From Flavobacterium beibuense F44-8 (GTDB taxonomy: Bacteria > Bacteroidota > Bacteroidia > Flavobacteriales > Flavobacteriaceae): a stretch of DNA of 64,000 nucleotides. The DNA lies in the NCBI RefSeq assembly GCF_000769915.1, contig NZ_JRLV01000024.1, forward strand, positions 1-64,000. The letters run 5' to 3'. Below, piece after piece: positions 47,301 through 56,297 of the stretch. Each line of letters opens with the position of its first letter. Within the stretch, counting starts at the first letter, position 1. The notes under the pieces are model-generated. The model saw nothing but the letters and a program-made list of their open reading frames with translations. It did no database searches and was not told where the DNA came from. Both the position numbers and the translations under genes were made by a program.

Positions 47301-48023
47301 AACGCTAAACTGGAACTTAAAAGGGTAAAAAGCAGGAAAGACAAACACGAGATAAATGAACTATATCAAGGAGTTCCTGAAACCACAGAACTAATAGACT
47401 ATATAGCATTACTATATCCGTTTAGAAATGACAGCGACGTAAAAAGCTTTTTTGACAACGTAAAAAAAACAGATGTTAAGCAGGCTAACCTGGCCATTTC
47501 CAAACTTAATATCGATAATGGCATTATTGATAAAAACGAGACTGAAACCCTGTTAAAAGATCAGGAAACGCTGTTTATAACCTACAACAGGCTTCATAAA
47601 AAAGCCCCGGAACTAACAGAAGGCATATCGCATACTGATGTGGCAGCATCAGCTATATTTACCATTAGAGGACTGGACACAAAAGAAGACTCACTATCCT
47701 TTATTGAAAAGAGAATATTACCCGTATACAGCCACAAGGCAGAGTTTTACTTTTTCAGACTTAAAAACATAAGTGAAGACAAAGATCCTTATGATTATGA
47801 CCCGGACAAACTTATAGGAATAGCATTTTTACAGGATGAGAAAGGCATTAACCCTACAGCGTTTAAAATGATTAACCCTAAAACAATTATCGACGAGGAT
47901 GAAATGGAAAACTATTACAAAGAAATGATCGATTCCATACTCAACGGAGATAAAATAAGGGCTAGTTTCACCAAGACATCAGATTACAATAGTATGTACG
48001 GAGAATACGGCTTCAGGTACTAA
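44325..48023 (+). CDS. TraB/GumN-family protein fused to a long HEAT-like C-terminal region
   Basis: 1232 residues with a TTG start; no ATG is suitably placed, and the TTG is followed at once by a signal peptide (KKLALLLLLAFSSTLFAQ). Residues about 25-285 are a TraB/GumN domain: LYGSMHVSDK at the front and AAVGAAHLPGKKGIIEMLRKKGY at the end. Residues about 290-800 are beta-rich with no family I recognise, including an acidic stretch GSDEDEDEDNSE. From about 805 come helical repeats resembling HEAT (SEHDSIRYSALNSVYNL, DKRAIAFLEKQY). TraB-domain proteins are often proposed to be metalloproteases; the secreted fusion is unusual. Confidence 0.8.
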   Translation: MKKLALLLLLAFSSTLFAQEKKYQSLLWEVSGNGLTKKSYLYGSMHVSDKVSYHLSDAFFKHLLDADMVANESEPSTWIDLYGVLSRDGYDYYGQGKFYSEFYLSPLEKDKMYPLFYMNNFTMNNLLFRTNEHQKEYQEETYLDMFIYRTGRKYNKKTVGLEDTKTSIINIMNADMTNTKPKEENIIALQKILKNNGYDEAMINFYRDKDLDMIDSLTVLSAPEGYLKALLYDRNVVMVKSIDSLAQKGSLFAAVGAAHLPGKKGIIEMLRKKGYTVNPVFDNYTEEGKAKKQEIESYFVQPTYKQYTSPDGTISLPLYKAVIENEDNIESPDLANGGYINVKRLPLIDFLKKDNKPFNHKSLDSLFYENIPGKILDKKFYTQDGYDVYDIKNVTKTGNTQRYRYYITPLEIIVVSMAGEEDYTRKFENDVFSKITLKPITSQWKDITPNRGSFSLKAPSYTIVYGDRVNSKTVSNIEMYSYNPQDKAHYFLLERALSDNNNLENSSFELKRIQYEFYNQLDIDSTQTKMTETPLSFTSVSAIGDKTIRLKSFLKGSKYYLMGAVGANDTDSNMFFDSFEYKPEVSETEYRVYKDTTAGFEVDIPKLQNEYLDFVSKQDYRYGNEKKNYFTTKDNHYSFKLPSGQAVNVWYHQDHKYKKPQSIDSLTVKIRKMITGSDEDEDEDNSEISSISELYVIGENPSYSRNRNFKSAWNSIITKDPLVKHKTEIKNEKTSFDKSTGIYKMEALAVDNKSEQAIKYNLIYRNGKGYLIRTLVDKDYNNNDQQVEKVFNSFRLLPDENEDINSKNRLALFIEDAKSEHDSIRYSALNSVYNLTIEKEDLPTLENFIDTFEFKKDETEALTGLYEKIGELKDKRAIAFLEKQYKKENANTITQFAVLKALNRQKSEEAYRKILELMEYDLPISDNNYELRRLFSGFSNNTEKSKVLFPDIFQFYSINEYHEPILGFTSKLLQSDAVKAKKLKSFKKMILTNAKLELKRVKSRKDKHEINELYQGVPETTELIDYIALLYPFRNDSDVKSFFDNVKKTDVKQANLAISKLNIDNGIIDKNETETLLKDQETLFITYNRLHKKAPELTEGISHTDVAASAIFTIRGLDTKEDSLSFIEKRILPVYSHKAEFYFFRLKNISEDKDPYDYDPDKLIGIAFLQDEKGINPTAFKMINPKTIIDEDEMENYYKEMIDSILNGDKIRASFTKTSDYNSMYGEYGFRY

Positions 48024-48052
48024 CAACAATCAATCAAAAATCAATCATAATA

Positions 48053-48616
48053 ATGACAGAAAAGAACAGGTGCGCCTGGTGTAAGGGCGACGAACTTTAC
48101 GAGAGGTACCACGACGAAGAGTGGGGACAACCCGTTTATGACGATCACAAACTATTTGAATTCCTGCTACTGGAAACGTTCCAGGCAGGACTTAGCTGGA
48201 TTACCATTTTAAGGAAAAGAGAAAACTTCAGGAAAGCATTTGATGATTTCGACTATAAGAAAATAGCCTCTTACAGCGATAAAAAAATAGAAGAACTGCT
48301 ACAGGATACCGGGATTATAAGAAACAGACTTAAAGTGCTTGCCGCAGTTTCAAACGCGCAGGCATTTATGAAAATACAGGATGAGTTTGGCAGTTTTTCC
48401 AAATACTACTGGGACTTTACCGACGGAAAAATTATAGATAACAAATTCACATCGCTTTCACAGGTACCTGCCACTACTCCGCTATCGGATAAGATTAGTA
48501 AGGACATGAAAAAACGCGGATTCAAGTTTGTGGGCTCTACCGTTATTTACGCCAACATGCAGGCAACCGGTATGGTTAACGACCATATAGCCGAGTGTTG
48601 GACGAAAAAGAATTGA
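48053..48616 (+). CDS. tag: DNA-3-methyladenine glycosylase I
   Basis: A 187-residue base-excision repair enzyme that removes 3-methyladenine. The structural zinc ligands are in place (Cys7, His20, His178, Cys182), and WGQPVYDDHKLFEFLLLE and ETFQAGLSWITILRKRENFR, in part ETFQAGLSWITIL, match the family. It begins 29 bases after the TraB-fusion stop, possibly co-transcribed, and is closed by a terminator. Confidence 0.94.
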   Translation: MTEKNRCAWCKGDELYERYHDEEWGQPVYDDHKLFEFLLLETFQAGLSWITILRKRENFRKAFDDFDYKKIASYSDKKIEELLQDTGIIRNRLKVLAAVSNAQAFMKIQDEFGSFSKYYWDFTDGKIIDNKFTSLSQVPATTPLSDKISKDMKKRGFKFVGSTVIYANMQATGMVNDHIAECWTKKN

Positions 48617-48664
48617 GACAACAGAAGAGATATGAGAAGTTAGAAATATCACTCAAATTAAAAC

Positions 48665-48691
48665 AAAAAGACCCGCATAGCGGGTCTTTTT
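48665..48691. terminator. Terminator after tag, facing ahcY
   Basis: AAAAAGACCCGC-ATA-GCGGGTCTTTTT; usable on both strands between two convergent genes. Confidence 0.88.
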
Positions 48692-48746
48692 ATTTATGTC
48701 ATAAGTAAGTAACTCAATACTCACTTCTAATATCTCAATACTAAAA

Positions 48747-50063
48747 TTAGTATCTGTAGTACTCCGGCTTAAACGGACCTTCAACCTCAACACCAATATA
48801 TTGTGCCTGATCTTGCGAAAGTGTTTCAAGCTCAACACCAAGCTTAGCAAGGTGTAATGACGCTACTTTCTCATCAAGATGTTTAGGCAGCATATATACT
48901 TTGTTTTCGTAGTTATCACTATTATTCCAAAGCTCAATTTGAGCAAGTGTTTGGTTAGTGAACGAGTTACTCATTACAAAACTTGGGTGACCTGTAGCAC
49001 AACCAAGGTTTACTAAACGACCTTCTGCAAGGATAATGATATCCTTACCATTAATTGTGTATTTATCTACCTGAGGCTTAATTTCTACTTTACTTGCACC
49101 ATGGTTTTTGTTTAACCAAGCCATATCGATCTCATTATCAAAGTGACCGATATTACAAACAATAGCCTTGTCTTTTAATTGCTCAAAGTGACGGCCTACA
49201 ACAATATCTTTATTACCTGTAGTAGTGATAACGATATCAGCATTACCAATAACAGTATCAAGCTTTTTCACTTCATAACCGTCCATTGCAGCCTGTAGTG
49301 CGCAAATTGGGTCAATTTCAGTAACCGTAACAATAGAACCTGCACCTCTAAACGAAGCAGCAGTACCTTTACCTACGTCACCATAACCACAAACAACTAC
49401 TCTTTTACCTGCAAGCATAACATCTGTTGCACGGCGCACTGCATCTACAGCACTTTCCTTACAACCGTATTTGTTATCAAATTTAGATTTGGTAACAGAA
49501 TCGTTCACGTTAATAGCCGGCATTACAAGCGTACCGTTTTTCATTCTTTCATATAAACGGTGTACACCTGTAGTAGTCTCTTCAGAAAGACCTTTGATAT
49601 CTTTAGTAAGTTCAGGGTAACGGTCAAATACCATATTAGTAAGGTCACCACCATCATCAAGAATCATGTTAAGCGGTTTGCGGTCTTCACCAAAAAACAG
49701 CGTTTGCTCAATACACCAGTCAAACTCCTCTTCATTTAAACCTTTCCATGCATACACAGGGATACCGGCAGCAGCGATAGCAGCAGCAGCATGATCCTGA
49801 GTAGAGAAAATGTTACATGAACTCCAGGTAACCTCAGCACCAAGAGCAACAAGAGTTTCAATTAAAACCGCTGTTTGGATTGTCATGTGAAGACAACCTG
49901 CAATACGGGCTCCTTTTAATGGCTGTTCGTTTTTATACTCCTCGCGTAACGCCATTAAACCCGGCATTTCAGCCTCTGCAAGTTCAATCTCTTTCCTACC
50001 CCATTCTGCAAGGGAAATATCTTTTACTTTGTAAGCCACATATGGCACCGTGTTCGTACTCAT
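48747..50063 (-). CDS. ahcY: Adenosylhomocysteinase (S-adenosylhomocysteine hydrolase)
   Basis: 438 residues from [12 protein letters not shown]. An upstream ATG at 50102 is excluded because the -7 box at 50100-50107 overlaps it. Diagnostic segments are [51 protein letters not shown] (NAD site) and the C-terminal ending [10 protein letters not shown]. It breaks S-adenosylhomocysteine into homocysteine and adenosine, keeping methylation going. Full length. Confidence 0.96.
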   Translation of the reverse strand: MSTNTVPYVAYKVKDISLAEWGRKEIELAEAEMPGLMALREEYKNEQPLKGARIAGCLHMTIQTAVLIETLVALGAEVTWSSCNIFSTQDHAAAAIAAAGIPVYAWKGLNEEEFDWCIEQTLFFGEDRKPLNMILDDGGDLTNMVFDRYPELTKDIKGLSEETTTGVHRLYERMKNGTLVMPAINVNDSVTKSKFDNKYGCKESAVDAVRRATDVMLAGKRVVVCGYGDVGKGTAASFRGAGSIVTVTEIDPICALQAAMDGYEVKKLDTVIGNADIVITTTGNKDIVVGRHFEQLKDKAIVCNIGHFDNEIDMAWLNKNHGASKVEIKPQVDKYTINGKDIIILAEGRLVNLGCATGHPSFVMSNSFTNQTLAQIELWNNSDNYENKVYMLPKHLDEKVASLHLAKLGVELETLSQDQAQYIGVEVEGPFKPEYYRY

Positions 50064-50099
50064 GAATATTGTATATTTGTATTTAGCTAAAATTTTTTG

Positions 50100-50107
50100 C
50101 AAATTTA
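50100..50107 (-). promoter_or_regulatory. -7 box of ahcY (TAAATTTG on minus strand)
   Basis: An exact TAnnTTTG match on the minus strand; a TTTG at 50125-50128 may be the -33 element with a 17-base spacer. It decides the ahcY start. Confidence 0.45.
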
Positions 50108-50215
50108 GTGAATTCCTTTGTAAACAAACAGTTTTAGGACTATTTTAAAATTTGTTGAACTTTTTTAATTGTTTGATTTGCAACAAAATGAACGTATAAT
50201 TTTTTAAAACCTTAC

Positions 50216-50851
50216 ATGCCTCTACACAAATCGTATACAATAGCACCAAACACTAAGCTGCTGGTATGGAAAATAACCGAAAGCCTGGAAGAACTCTCTA
50301 ACGGCACAGAGCTTAAGGATGTTTGTCAAAGCAGGATTGATTCCATGAAGTCAGAGCAGCACCGCAAAGGTTTTCTTAGTGTACGCAAGCTTTTAAACGA
50401 GGCCGGTTATACTGATTTTGACCTGTTTTATACCGAAGACGGAAAACCCCACCTTAAAGACGGCAAGAATATTTCCATTACCCATTCCTTTAGTTTTTCA
50501 GCTATTATAATAAGCGATAAAAGCATTGGTATCGATATGGAGATACGCAGGGAAAAAGCCATAAAAATAGCCGATAAATTTATTGACAAAGAATTTGACT
50601 TCCTGAATACTGAGGATGTGCCCGATTATGTAAGGAGACTTATTGTTATTTGGGGTGTTAAGGAAACCCTTTATAAAATGTTTTCCCGCAAGGGACTTAG
50701 CTTTAAGCAAAATATTGATGTAGCGCCTTTTGAGATGCACGACGCCAAAGGCACAGCCACCGTTAGCTACATGGAAATAGAGGGAAACTACTCCTTTTAT
50801 TTTGAGGAAATAGAAGATTTTACCTTAGTTTACAGCATTGACAACAACTAA
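50216..50851 (+). CDS. 4'-phosphopantetheinyl transferase superfamily protein
   Basis: 211 residues of the Sfp-type transferase family, which loads CoA-derived phosphopantetheine onto carrier proteins. Motifs are SITHSFSFSA, the Mg site GIDME (D107) and WGVKETLYKMF (K149, E150). No carrier protein or synthase gene is nearby, so the target is unknown; it could be the housekeeping ACP or a secondary-metabolite enzyme. It is followed after 2 bases by pnuC, so the two are co-transcribed. Confidence 0.88.
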   Translation: MPLHKSYTIAPNTKLLVWKITESLEELSNGTELKDVCQSRIDSMKSEQHRKGFLSVRKLLNEAGYTDFDLFYTEDGKPHLKDGKNISITHSFSFSAIIISDKSIGIDMEIRREKAIKIADKFIDKEFDFLNTEDVPDYVRRLIVIWGVKETLYKMFSRKGLSFKQNIDVAPFEMHDAKGTATVSYMEIEGNYSFYFEEIEDFTLVYSIDNN

Positions 50852-50853
50852 CC

Positions 50854-51489
50854 ATGAGTGAGGTTTTCGATTTTTTGTTTGCTTCCTACAAGGAGTACAG
50901 CACTTTCCAGATAAGCGTTGAAGTTGTAGGATTGATTTTTGGAACCCTCAGTGTTATCTTTTCAGCAAGAAACAGTATTTGGGTTTACCCCACAGGCATT
51001 ATAAGCACCATAGCTTATATATACCTTTTATATCAGTGGGAACTTTTTGGAGACCTTATTATCAATGCCTACTATTTTATAATGAGTATTTATGGCTGGA
51101 TATTGTGGAGTAAAAAGGATAAAGAGCATCATACCCTGCTTAAAATATCCTCAATGAATGCTAAAGATAACTTAATATGCTTAGGCATTTTCACAATTTC
51201 ATCTATATTTGTGGCATCTGTGTACATTTATTTTGATAAATTTACAGCATGGTGGTCTTACATAGACAACCTTACTACCGCCCTTTGTTTTATCGGTATG
51301 TGGCTATTAGCCAAAAGAAAAATAGAGAACTGGATTTTCCTCATTATTGCTGATATTATTTCAATTCCGCTTTATTTCATAAAAGGATATACACTATCCA
51401 GTATCCTCTACCTAATTTTAACCATAATTGCTATTTTCGGTTATTTATCATGGAAGAAAACATTACAAAACAACATACAACCAGCATAA
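50854..51489 (+). CDS. pnuC: PnuC-family vitamin transporter (nicotinamide riboside, or thiamine as PnuT)
   Basis: A 211-residue membrane protein of the PnuC fold, about seven hydrophobic segments. Family phrases are SARNSIWVYPTGIISTIAY, in part, QWELFGDLIINAYYFIMSIYGW, and WWSYIDNLTTALCFIGMWLLAKR. Most members import nicotinamide riboside; a Bacteroidota branch (PnuT) imports thiamine and is usually near TPP-riboswitch-controlled TonB receptors. A riboswitch-receptor pair lies 2.4 kb downstream, so both substrates are possible. Confidence 0.85.
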   Translation: MSEVFDFLFASYKEYSTFQISVEVVGLIFGTLSVIFSARNSIWVYPTGIISTIAYIYLLYQWELFGDLIINAYYFIMSIYGWILWSKKDKEHHTLLKISSMNAKDNLICLGIFTISSIFVASVYIYFDKFTAWWSYIDNLTTALCFIGMWLLAKRKIENWIFLIIADIISIPLYFIKGYTLSSILYLILTIIAIFGYLSWKKTLQNNIQPA

Positions 51490-53312
51490 CTATTGCCATA
51501 TACAGCAATAGCACAGTAAAGCATGAATGGAAAAACAGGCTTACCGAAACATTTGAAAACAGCACTACTGCTTTCACCTTTACTATTTGCGACTTTTCAA
51601 ACCCAACTGATGGAGATATTGCTGTAATTGTAAACAACGAGCCAAATAAAGAAGTAAGTCGTTTTATAAACAATCTTGAAAAGCAGAATAAAGCCTTTGT
51701 AGTTCTTGATAGTTTTGAAGAAATTAAAAACCTGTTAACCGAACTGCAAAACACACTGGAGTTAGGCTTTACCTACAACGACTTTAGTCAGATATATAGC
51801 CTGGGCATTACCACAGCTAAAATAAAATCACAACTAAATACCTTTAAAAAAGGAATAAACAAAGTTGTTTTAGACAGGCCCGCTACCGTTAAAGACGGTA
51901 TTAAACCCCTGGATAAAAAAAGGGCACAGGAATACGCTTCTCTTTTTGATGAAAAACGTAACGACCTTACTCTTAAAAAATTCATTCCGGCATCGGGGGC
52001 AGCAACCAGGATGTTTAAATTCCTTAATGAGTTCCTGCTTAATTTTGACCCTGTAAACGATACGGTTAACGCCTACATCAACAAAAGAAGGGATGAAGCC
52101 CTAAAGGTTTTCCTTATTGGTGCCGATAAGTTCCCTTTTTTCAAGGAAGTACTGGAAGAATCTAAAAAGCATCCTGAATATAGAGAATGGACTAAAGATG
52201 AGCGTTATTACAACTTTATAAAAACGCTTCTTACCAACGAAAAATTTGACTTTGCCAATAAACCGAAAGGCATACTTCCTTTCCACCAGTATGACGGATT
52301 TACTGCTACACCGGTATACGAGCATTTAAAGGAAAGTGTTTCTTATGCATACTCAAACGGTAAAGCACATGTACATTTCACCATATCTCAGGAACACCTT
52401 GATGGTTTTATTGACTGCATTAAAGAGGTTAAGGATGATATTGAAAAAGAATCAGGTATTGATATCGATATAGACTTCTCCTATCAGCACAAACAAACCG
52501 ATACATTGGCGGTAGATATGAATAATAAACCGTTTAGAGATAGTGACGGCAAACTGTTTTTCAGGCCGGGTGGTCATGGTGCGCTTATAGAGAACCTAAA
52601 CCAGTTACAAAGCGATGTAGTTTTCATTAAAAACATTGACAATGTAAGCCATAATAATATAAAAACTATTTCCCTGTATAAAAAAGCACTGGCCGGTATA
52701 CTGCTGGAGCTACAGGAAAAAGTTTTTGGTTACCTTGAAAAAATTGAAAAAGGAAATGTTCCTGCTAATGAAATTGACGAAATATTCGATTTTGCTAAAA
52801 ACGGACTTTTCCTTAACATCCCACCCGATGTAAACAAGTACACCTGTGAGCATAAAATAGAGTTCCTAACCGAATTATTAAACAGACCGATAAGAATATG
52901 CGGGATGGTTAAAAACGAAGGCGAACCGGGAGGTGGTCCGTTTTGGGTTAAATCTAAAGACGGAAAACTGTCCTTACAAATTGTAGAAAGTTCACAAATA
53001 GACTTAGAAAACAAAAACCAAAACGAGATTTTCTCTCACTCTACCCATTTTAACCCCGTAGATTTGGTTTGCGGGCTTAAAAACTACAAAGGTGAATATT
53101 TTGACCTTAGAGAATATACTGATCCCGACACCGGATTTATAGTAACCAAAAACAGGATGGGACATGATGTAAAATCATACGAACTACCGGGGTTATGGAA
53201 TGGTGCTATGGCAGGCTGGATAACTGTGTTTACAGAGGTACCCTTGGACACTTTTAACCCTGTAAAAAACGTAAACGATTTACTTAAGGCTTCCCATCAG
53301 CCTAATCATTAA
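51450..53312 (+). CDS. DUF4301 family protein with an N-terminal extension
   Basis: 620 residues. The DUF4301 part begins near residue 110 (IYSLGITTAKIKSQLNTFKKGI, in part, then VKDGIKPL) and includes IPASGAATRMFKFLNEF, GILPFHQYDG and GEPGGGPFWVKSKDGK; the GAATRM loop hints at nucleotide or sugar-phosphate binding, but no function is established. Residues 1-108 are an extra alpha/beta domain (ITIAIYSNSTVKHEWKNRL) whose coding start overlaps pnuC by 40 bases. No other Met lies before residue 150, so the overlap seems real. Confidence 0.78.
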   Translation: MEENITKQHTTSITIAIYSNSTVKHEWKNRLTETFENSTTAFTFTICDFSNPTDGDIAVIVNNEPNKEVSRFINNLEKQNKAFVVLDSFEEIKNLLTELQNTLELGFTYNDFSQIYSLGITTAKIKSQLNTFKKGINKVVLDRPATVKDGIKPLDKKRAQEYASLFDEKRNDLTLKKFIPASGAATRMFKFLNEFLLNFDPVNDTVNAYINKRRDEALKVFLIGADKFPFFKEVLEESKKHPEYREWTKDERYYNFIKTLLTNEKFDFANKPKGILPFHQYDGFTATPVYEHLKESVSYAYSNGKAHVHFTISQEHLDGFIDCIKEVKDDIEKESGIDIDIDFSYQHKQTDTLAVDMNNKPFRDSDGKLFFRPGGHGALIENLNQLQSDVVFIKNIDNVSHNNIKTISLYKKALAGILLELQEKVFGYLEKIEKGNVPANEIDEIFDFAKNGLFLNIPPDVNKYTCEHKIEFLTELLNRPIRICGMVKNEGEPGGGPFWVKSKDGKLSLQIVESSQIDLENKNQNEIFSHSTHFNPVDLVCGLKNYKGEYFDLREYTDPDTGFIVTKNRMGHDVKSYELPGLWNGAMAGWITVFTEVPLDTFNPVKNVNDLLKASHQPNH

Positions 53313-53347
53313 TAAGCTTATTCCGGGTTTTTTCCGGAAACATAAAT

Positions 53348-53749
53348 ATGAATAAACAACAATTATTAAACGAACCTGAATACAAAGCTGTAAGAAGCAG
53401 CGGCGCCGGAGGGCAAAATGTAAATAAGGTATCCTCTAAGGTAATCCTTGGTTTTGACCTTAATAATTCGCAGGCTTTTACCGAGGAGGAAAAAGAACTG
53501 CTTAACGAAAAACTAAGCTCAAGGCTCAATACTAAAGGTACGCTTATATTACAGTGTGATGAAGACCGTAGCCAGATACGCAATAAGCAACTGGTAACAA
53601 AACGTTTTATTGAACTTATTGAAACGGCATTACAACAGGATAAACCCCGTATTGCTACTAAAATACCTAAAGCAGTAATTAAAAAACGACTGGAAAATAA
53701 ACGCCGACAGGCAGAAAAAAAGCAGTCCCGCAAAAAGTTTGATTATTAA
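53348..53749 (+). CDS. arfB: Alternative ribosome-rescue factor ArfB-type peptidyl-tRNA hydrolase
   Basis: A 133-residue class-I release-factor-like protein without a stop-codon recognition domain. The hydrolysis motif GGQ is at residues 21-23 in RSSGAGGQNVNK, and the basic C-terminal tail (KRLENKRRQAEKKQSRKK) is the part that enters the mRNA channel of stalled ribosomes in this family. It starts 35 bases after the DUF4301 gene. Confidence 0.92.
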   Translation: MNKQQLLNEPEYKAVRSSGAGGQNVNKVSSKVILGFDLNNSQAFTEEEKELLNEKLSSRLNTKGTLILQCDEDRSQIRNKQLVTKRFIELIETALQQDKPRIATKIPKAVIKKRLENKRRQAEKKQSRKKFDY

Positions 53750-53845
53750 ATAGCAAAAACTCCGTTTTTAATCACCTAAATTTCAAAACATTACACCCTG
53801 TTTCAATATTTTAAGAATGTAATGAGGCTAACCGTATTTTTTTAC

Positions 53846-53853
53846 TAATTTTG
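53846..53853 (+). promoter_or_regulatory. -7 box (TAATTTTG) before the TPP riboswitch
   Basis: An exact TAnnTTTG match placed so that transcription starts just before the riboswitch aptamer. Confidence 0.5.
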
Positions 53854-53858
53854 CGCCG

Positions 53859-53937
53859 TCTCAAAGGGGTGCTCTACAAGGGCTGAGATTATACCCAAAG
53901 AACCTGGGCAGGTAATGCTGCCAAGGGAAAGGCAAAA
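53859..53937 (+). promoter_or_regulatory. TPP (THI-box) riboswitch
   Basis: The conserved aptamer core is readable: GGGGTGC at 53866-53872, GGCTGAGAT then ACCC at 53881-53895, GAACCTGGGCAGGTAATG near 53900-53917 and CCAAGGGAA near 53921-53929. TPP binding normally shuts off thiamine synthesis and transport genes. About 85 bases remain before the receptor start, where the expression platform must lie; I see no strong terminator there, so translational control is more likely. Confidence 0.92.
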
Positions 53938-54023
53938 AGCACAATAACAGCAATTTGCCACTATAAAATCAATTTAACACTAACAGAATAATTACCCCTT
54001 TTATTCGTAAACCTTTTTTACGA

Positions 54024-56243
54024 ATGAAAACTTTATTCATTACAAATCAATTCAAATCGGTCAGGAAACCGTTGATACTGGCATTAGGGCTTTTTGCCTT
54101 TACTGCAAATGCTCAGGACAATAACTCTGTTCAGGACACTACCAAAACAGATGCCGACAAATACAAACTGGAAGAAGTACTGGTATCAGCCGTAAGGGTA
54201 GACAAAAAAACTCCCGTTACCTTTACCAATGTTAGTAAAGAAGAGCTTGCTCCCCGCAACCTGGGTCAGGACATACCTGTACTTTTAAACTTTCTTCCTT
54301 CGGTAGTTACCACTACCGATGCCGGAGCCGGTATAGGTTACACCTCTATGCGCGTTAGAGGATCAGACGCTACACGTATTAATGTTACCGTAAACGGAAT
54401 ACCTTATAACGATGCCGAATCTCAGGGGTCATTTTGGGTAAACATGGGCGACTTTGCTTCTTCTACAGAGAACATTCAGCTACAGCGTGGTGTAGGTACT
54501 TCTACAAATGGTGCAGGTGCTTTTGGCGCCAGCCTTAACCTGCTTACCGATGCTTTCTCTAAAAAATCAAGCGGAGAAATATCAAACTCATTCGGTAGTT
54601 TCAATTCAAGGAAACACACCGTTAAATTCAGTACCGGACTGATGAACGATCATTTTGAACTGGCAGGACGTTTATCAAACATTAAATCTGACGGGTATAT
54701 AGACCGCGCCTCTTCCGATTTAAAATCGTATTTCCTACAGGGTACTTACATCGGTAAAACAACCCTAATCAAAGCCCTTGTTTTTGGCGGAAAAGAAAAA
54801 ACCTATCAGGCATGGAACGGACTGGAAGACCCATATAAACTTGAAAATAACAGAACTTATAACAGTGCCGGTGAATATGTAGATGAAAATGGCATAACCC
54901 GTTTTTACGATAATGAAACCGATAACTATCAGCAGGATCATTACCAGTTGCACTGGAGCGAAAAACTGTCTGACAAATGGAATACAAATGTAGCCCTACA
55001 CTACACTAAAGGGGAAGGATATTATGAGCAATACCGTCAGGATGCTGATTTTGCCGATTATGGATTACAGGAAATAACCATAGGCGGTGAAACCATCAAT
55101 ACTACCGACCTTATCAGAAGAAAATGGTTAGATAATGACTTCTTCGGAACAACATTCTCGGCTAACTATAAAAACGAAGACTGGAATGTTATTGTGGGCG
55201 GTGCATGGAACAAGTATGAAGGAGACCATTTTGGTGAAATCATCTGGGCACGCTACGCATCACAAAGCCAGATAAGGGATCATTATTATGATGATACTGC
55301 GGTTAAGACCGACTTTAATATGTTTGCTAAAGCCAACTGGCAGCTTACACAAAATCTTAATCTGTTTGGCGACATGCAATATAGAAGGGTTCATTATGAA
55401 GCCGATGGTGTATTAGCAGATCCTGTAGATGACACCTTTAACTTTTTTAACCCAAAAGCGGGACTTACCTATACCTTAAACAACCAAAACAATATTTATT
55501 TCTCTTATGCCAGAGCAAACAGGGAACCGAGAAGAGATGACTATGAAAATGGCAGCTCTAAACCCGAAACTCTTAACGACTTTGAACTGGGATGGAGATA
55601 TACTACCCCAAAAACCCGAATTAACATAAACGGTTATTACATGCGTTATAAAGACCAACTTGTATTAACCGGAGCACTAAACGATGTAGGAGCACCTGTT
55701 TACACTAACAGTGGTGACAGCTATCGTTTAGGTATTGAAGCAGACGCTACACTTTACATCACGAAACATTTTATACTTCGTCCTAATGTAGCGGTAAGCA
55801 CCAACAAAAACATTGATTTTTACTTCCAGAGAGATGGTGTACTGCAAAACTTAGGAAACACCAATATTGCTTTCTCTCCAAATGTTGTTGCAGGCAATGC
55901 CATAACGATACTACCTGTAAAAAACATGCAGGTATCGTTACTTTCAAAGTTTGTAGGTGAACAGTATATGGGTAACATCGATTCAGATTCTTCTAAACTG
56001 GACAGTTACTTTACTAACGACCTAAATATATCTTACGAGTTTAAAACCAACAAGGTATTTAAGTCGATTGTATTGAGCGGACTTGTAAACAACATTTTTG
56101 ATGTACAGTATGAATCAAACGGATACTTCTACACTTATGATGATGATTTCACCACACCGGGAACCATTGTAACAAAAGAAGGTGCCGGATACTATCCACA
56201 GGCAGGTATTAACTTCCTACTTGGCGCAACACTGAAATTTTAA
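54024..56243 (+). CDS. TPP-riboswitch-controlled TonB-dependent receptor (thiamine or precursor uptake)
   Basis: A 739-residue outer-membrane receptor. Signal peptide ends FTANAQ; the TonB box/plug begins LEEVLVSAVRVDKKTPV, the plug includes SMRVRGSDATRINVTVNGIPYND, in part, and the barrel ends INFLLGATLKF. No carboxypeptidase-like N-domain, unlike SusC. Because it lies directly after a TPP riboswitch it most likely imports thiamine, a phosphate ester or a pyrimidine/thiazole precursor. The inner-membrane partner could be the PnuC-family protein upstream. Confidence 0.9.
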   Translation: MKTLFITNQFKSVRKPLILALGLFAFTANAQDNNSVQDTTKTDADKYKLEEVLVSAVRVDKKTPVTFTNVSKEELAPRNLGQDIPVLLNFLPSVVTTTDAGAGIGYTSMRVRGSDATRINVTVNGIPYNDAESQGSFWVNMGDFASSTENIQLQRGVGTSTNGAGAFGASLNLLTDAFSKKSSGEISNSFGSFNSRKHTVKFSTGLMNDHFELAGRLSNIKSDGYIDRASSDLKSYFLQGTYIGKTTLIKALVFGGKEKTYQAWNGLEDPYKLENNRTYNSAGEYVDENGITRFYDNETDNYQQDHYQLHWSEKLSDKWNTNVALHYTKGEGYYEQYRQDADFADYGLQEITIGGETINTTDLIRRKWLDNDFFGTTFSANYKNEDWNVIVGGAWNKYEGDHFGEIIWARYASQSQIRDHYYDDTAVKTDFNMFAKANWQLTQNLNLFGDMQYRRVHYEADGVLADPVDDTFNFFNPKAGLTYTLNNQNNIYFSYARANREPRRDDYENGSSKPETLNDFELGWRYTTPKTRININGYYMRYKDQLVLTGALNDVGAPVYTNSGDSYRLGIEADATLYITKHFILRPNVAVSTNKNIDFYFQRDGVLQNLGNTNIAFSPNVVAGNAITILPVKNMQVSLLSKFVGEQYMGNIDSDSSKLDSYFTNDLNISYEFKTNKVFKSIVLSGLVNNIFDVQYESNGYFYTYDDDFTTPGTIVTKEGAGYYPQAGINFLLGATLKF

Positions 56244-56263
56244 TTTTGAGTAAGTTAATCAAT

Positions 56264-56297
56264 AAAAAATCCTGACGTTTATAGCGTCAGGATTTTT
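56264..56297. terminator. Bidirectional terminator after the TonB receptor
   Basis: AAAAAATCCTGACG-7-CGTCAGGATTTTTT between convergent genes; the right arm includes the last codons of the SRPBCC gene. Confidence 0.88.

Noticed and set aside
53302..53733. A 143-codon minus-strand frame
   Set aside because: It is the antisense of arfB, whose GGQ motif and basic tail are unmistakable; the frame is Ser/Leu-rich as expected for a shadow.
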